Part shown: piece after piece, positions 9,944 to 12,824 of the stretch | Layout: each line of letters opens with the position of its first letter | Position numbering within the stretch: the stretch's first letter is position 1 | Source of the DNA: Candidatus Anderseniibacteriota bacterium | GTDB lineage: Bacteria > Patescibacteriota > Andersenbacteria > UBA10190 | Direction of reading: 5' to 3' | NCBI GenBank assembly: GCA_003229735.1 | Contig: QIFI01000112.1 | Location: forward strand, 1-12,824 | DNA length: 12,824 nucleotides | Translations under genes and position numbers: made by a program | Notes under the pieces: model-generated | What the model saw: only the letters and a program-made list of their open reading frames with translations | Told to the model about the DNA's origin: nothing | Databases searched by the model: none

Positions 9944-12824
9944 ATGACATTGCCCGTGTGGGGATTACTTGGTGTATTCACGGCCACCTTTAGCGCGCCC
10001 TTTACTATGGCGGTGGAGCCGCCGGTAGCGGTGGCCCTGCCCCAGGATATTCAATACAACGAATACATAGCGGCGCAATTGCGGGGGGCGGAGTTTGCCA
10101 ACGACCCGCAGTTGTTACTGGATTATCGACAGGCGGCGGCGGGAAGCGGGACGGATGAGGACGGGCCATTGCTGGTAGCCTTCATTTATAATCCAGAATC
10201 CTGCACCACGGTAGGGGATTCACAGGGTTATCGGATTACGGTGCGCAACGCGGGTAATGAAATAGCCCGGAAGGTGATTATTCAACTGCAGTATCCGCCG
10301 GGTATGACGGTGGTGGAGACCAAGCCGGCGGCCACGATGATAGACGGCAAGCGGATTATCAACTGGTTTGGTCAGGACCTGGCTCCGGGCGGATTATTAA
10401 GTTTTACCTATACGCTGAAAACGGAGCAGGCGGCAAGTGATTACTTGAATAATCTAACTGTCTATTATGGAGAGGATGAGGGCGGCCTGGGGCTGGTGAT
10501 TGGGGAAAGGCAATTGTCCGGTCAGTGTGATGGCCAGAAGGCAGAGGGCGAGGTGCTGGGAGTCAGAAAAGACGAGGAAGTGCTGGAGAATCCGATTGTG
10601 TGCGATCCGGCTGAATATCCCTGCGAGGATACTTATCGTGATCTGGATAAGATATTGGGGCCGCGATATGACGAGGCCGAGGAGATTACGGTTTGTTCGG
10701 TGCATAATACGGAACTGCGGCAAGGGCTGTCCGGGTTTAAGAGATGTGTTGACAGCAAGCCGCAATTGGGCACAAGGTTCGCGGAAGCCATTGCGTCTAT
10801 TGAGCCGGGGGATTGCCGGGTGATAGATGATAATCGCATTACCGGCGCGGATATGCAGGATGCTTTGGGGCGTAGAAGCGAGCCGGCGGCATTTTTTATG
10901 GAGCCATTATTTTCCAGCGGGCAGGACTTTGCCGATTTAGTGTTGGCTAATTTTTTACTGGGATTGGGACATAAAGGAGAAGTGAAGGAAGAAATGCGGT
11001 CGGCTGTGAGCGGGGTGTGGAAAGATATAATTGAAATATCGTCAGCGGTGGCCCGGGGAGACATTGACGGAGGTGAGGGAAGGAGCAGATTGCAGGCCCG
11101 GCGGGTAGACTGGATAGAGGAAATTAAATCCGGACAGGAAAGTCTGGGGGGATCATACACAGGTATGATAGAAGAGAAAAAAGATAATTATGGCAAGTAT
11201 GTGTGCGGGCAAAGCGGCGAAGGCGGCATTGACCCATCATCATGTCTGGCAGTAGAAAAGGCTAGAGATTCGATACAACGATCCTGCAGTAGTTTATCAC
11301 AGTACGACTCCCTGACTGATCCAGGCGGACTGCAAGGGGCTATTGCGGCTAATAAGGCGGCCTATGACGCGCACATTGAAGCGCAGGCAAAAGAATACGC
11401 TAAGATGCAAAAGGAAGCATTGAATTCTTTTACGGCGGAGCTGGACCGGCAGATCTTCGGGATCAGCAGTACTTTTAATGACCCTAAATTATTGAAAGGG
11501 GAGATAGCGAATACCAGGGCGGCGGAAACGGAAGTATTAGCTAAATATTTAATGAAATTTTATCAGGACCGGGTGAGATTTGATCAGGACAGCGACCATG
11601 CTTTTAGAATTAACAGCTATGAGCCGATTCTGGATCCGCCTAAAACAATTGCCGTGGATTGTGAAAAGGAATTGCCGCGACCGCGGGGCTGGGACAGCCC
11701 GGAAGAATTTCCCTCGGTAGAGTTCGCCAAGGCAGTATCAGGTTATGGGGGTGACGTGGGATTTGTTTACTGCGAGAATAACGCTACGCCGGCGGAGAAA
11801 ATAAATGTCGAGGTGATGAAGAGCGGTAAAATGCCGCCGACTATTCCATTAAGTGAAAGCGGGTTCTTCGATGACTTTGATCCGCTGATATTCGGATCAT
11901 CCTGTTCGGGACGGCCGGGGGATCCGTGGTGGGCGGGAGATTGCTCATGTGATTGCGGTTCTCTATTGCCAGTCAATGAAGGAAATATTGCTTTTTGCAT
12001 GCCGGGAGAGGGGATTTATACCCAGGGTTCTGGTGACTCTGATGGATCCAGCGATACTGACCCCGGATATTCATCGGCCGATGGGAGCGGCTCCAGATAT
12101 ACAGCGGCGGCCGGCCGGGTGCTGGCGTGGGTGGATCAATTTAACTCCTTTAGTCGGGATACGCTGGATCTGGGAGTTCTGGCGGTAAAGGCGGTGCCGG
12201 AGGCGCAGGCGCAGGGAGCGGTGGAGGGGTATATATCTATAGACACGCCGATGAAAAATACCGTGCAAGAAGGTGAAACGCTGGCTATACCAATCAGATT
12301 TATATCTGAAACAGGTAATCCTCTCACATCGACGGTGACAGTGACGGTAATAACATCGGATGAGGGCATGACTGCTACTTCGGGTGAAGATTATGATCCG
12401 ATATTGAATCCTTCAGAAGTGACTTTCGGCCCAACTGATGTGCTGGAATATAATGCTGATATAGATGAAGATGTGATTACCAAATGGGTGACATTAACTA
12501 CTATTCCTAATGGAGATGGGGCAGAGAGTGAAGATTTGCAAATTATTATTGACACCGTGACCGGGCCGGCCGTGAAAGGCGGGGGAGCGTATGATTTTGA
12601 GACGATCAGTATTATTAATATTTTCAAGGTGTCGATTGGCAACGCGCAGGATGTGGACGAAGGAGATCCGGGTGACAACGTGACGGCTCAATTCCCGATT
12701 GAGATCAGAACTCAAAGCGGGACGCCGGCGTCAATAGAGGATGATATTACGTTTAAGGTTATTACCCGTGACGGCACGGCCATATCTGACCTGGCTGCCG
12801 GGCCCGGGAAAGAGTTTGATTTTT
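9944..12824 (+). CDS. Giant cysteine-rich exported protein with Calx-beta domains, 3' end beyond window
   Basis: The frame is open from ATG 9944 to the window end: at least 960 residues and no stop. It starts 13 bp after the TSP3 gene, with GGA about 7 bases upstream as a weak ribosome site; TTG 9938 is a possible alternative start. The N-terminus (about 1-27, GLLGVFTATFSAPFTMAV) is signal-like but lacks basic residues. About 74-165 resembles a DUF11/CARDB-type beta domain (YRITVRNAGNEIARKV, YPPGM, INWFGQDLAPG). About 180-690 is mixed helical and holds most of 17 cysteines (first C87, cluster C667/C669/C671). A Ser/Gly/Asp linker follows at about 694-720. From 767 comes a complete Calx-beta domain (VQEGETLAIPIRF, then TSGEDY), and from about 895 a second one cut by the edge. 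Such domains bind calcium in repetitive surface adhesins. Function is inferred. Confidence 0.88.
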   Translation, partial: MTLPVWGLLGVFTATFSAPFTMAVEPPVAVALPQDIQYNEYIAAQLRGAEFANDPQLLLDYRQAAAGSGTDEDGPLLVAFIYNPESCTTVGDSQGYRITVRNAGNEIARKVIIQLQYPPGMTVVETKPAATMIDGKRIINWFGQDLAPGGLLSFTYTLKTEQAASDYLNNLTVYYGEDEGGLGLVIGERQLSGQCDGQKAEGEVLGVRKDEEVLENPIVCDPAEYPCEDTYRDLDKILGPRYDEAEEITVCSVHNTELRQGLSGFKRCVDSKPQLGTRFAEAIASIEPGDCRVIDDNRITGADMQDALGRRSEPAAFFMEPLFSSGQDFADLVLANFLLGLGHKGEVKEEMRSAVSGVWKDIIEISSAVARGDIDGGEGRSRLQARRVDWIEEIKSGQESLGGSYTGMIEEKKDNYGKYVCGQSGEGGIDPSSCLAVEKARDSIQRSCSSLSQYDSLTDPGGLQGAIAANKAAYDAHIEAQAKEYAKMQKEALNSFTAELDRQIFGISSTFNDPKLLKGEIANTRAAETEVLAKYLMKFYQDRVRFDQDSDHAFRINSYEPILDPPKTIAVDCEKELPRPRGWDSPEEFPSVEFAKAVSGYGGDVGFVYCENNATPAEKINVEVMKSGKMPPTIPLSESGFFDDFDPLIFGSSCSGRPGDPWWAGDCSCDCGSLLPVNEGNIAFCMPGEGIYTQGSGDSDGSSDTDPGYSSADGSGSRYTAAAGRVLAWVDQFNSFSRDTLDLGVLAVKAVPEAQAQGAVEGYISIDTPMKNTVQEGETLAIPIRFISETGNPLTSTVTVTVITSDEGMTATSGEDYDPILNPSEVTFGPTDVLEYNADIDEDVITKWVTLTTIPNGDGAESEDLQIIIDTVTGPAVKGGGAYDFETISIINIFKVSIGNAQDVDEGDPGDNVTAQFPIEIRTQSGTPASIEDDITFKVITRDGTAISDLAAGPGKEFDF

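Noticed and set aside
10454..12715. Several plus- and minus-strand frames of 65-175 codons
   Set aside because: All overlap the single continuous plus-strand frame from 9944, which has domain matches throughout.

Overview
The window looks like a piece of a Candidate Phyla Radiation (Patescibacteria, Parcubacteria-like) chromosome. I infer this from gene content and style, not from a marker phylogeny. The signs are: single-copy core genes (ymdB, HU, rsmA, two tRNAs without encoded CCA) mixed with large exported proteins of no clear family; a TSP3 calcium-repeat protein followed by a Calx-beta protein; few good Shine-Dalgarno sites; and AT-rich, repeat-filled intergenic DNA. TAA, TAG and TGA all act as stops, so the standard code applies.

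Layout. (1) 30-1250: YmdB-type metallophosphoesterase, then HU with a near-perfect Shine-Dalgarno. (2) 1432-1711: tRNA-Pro(UGG), a 43-residue membrane microprotein, and a bidirectional terminator. (3) 1731-4370, minus strand: an 879-aa secreted protein ending in Pro/Gly/Asp-rich sequence with a 66-bp minisatellite. (4) 4371-5178: a small doubtful ORF, then a Phd/YefM antitoxin and RelE-like toxin pair. (5) 5183-5839: tRNA-Gly(UCC) with its promoter, then a DoxX-like membrane protein. (6) 5840-6248: gene-free repeat cluster. (7) 6249-7394, minus strand: membrane-anchored LysM-LysM-M23 peptidase. (8) 7755-8585: RsmA/KsgA. (9) 8586-8931: second repeat cluster. (10) 8932-9930 and 9944 to the window end: membrane-anchored TSP3 protein and a huge cysteine-rich exported protein (at least 960 aa, open at the right edge) with at least one complete and one partial Calx-beta domain. 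They lie 13 bp apart and probably form one operon.

How the genes fit together: ymdB, HU, rsmA and the tRNAs are housekeeping. The secreted Pro-rich protein, the LysM/M23 hydrolase and the TSP3/Calx-beta pair all act outside the cytoplasmic membrane and suggest cell-wall remodelling and a calcium-dependent surface structure or adhesin. The shared theme is an inference.

The most distinctive non-coding feature is that many intergenic stretches are degenerate tandem repeats with a strict 7-bp period, of several different sequence types. Two of these tracts sit 4-5 bp after the two tRNA genes. They coexist with GC-rich palindromes that recur with the same flanking words.
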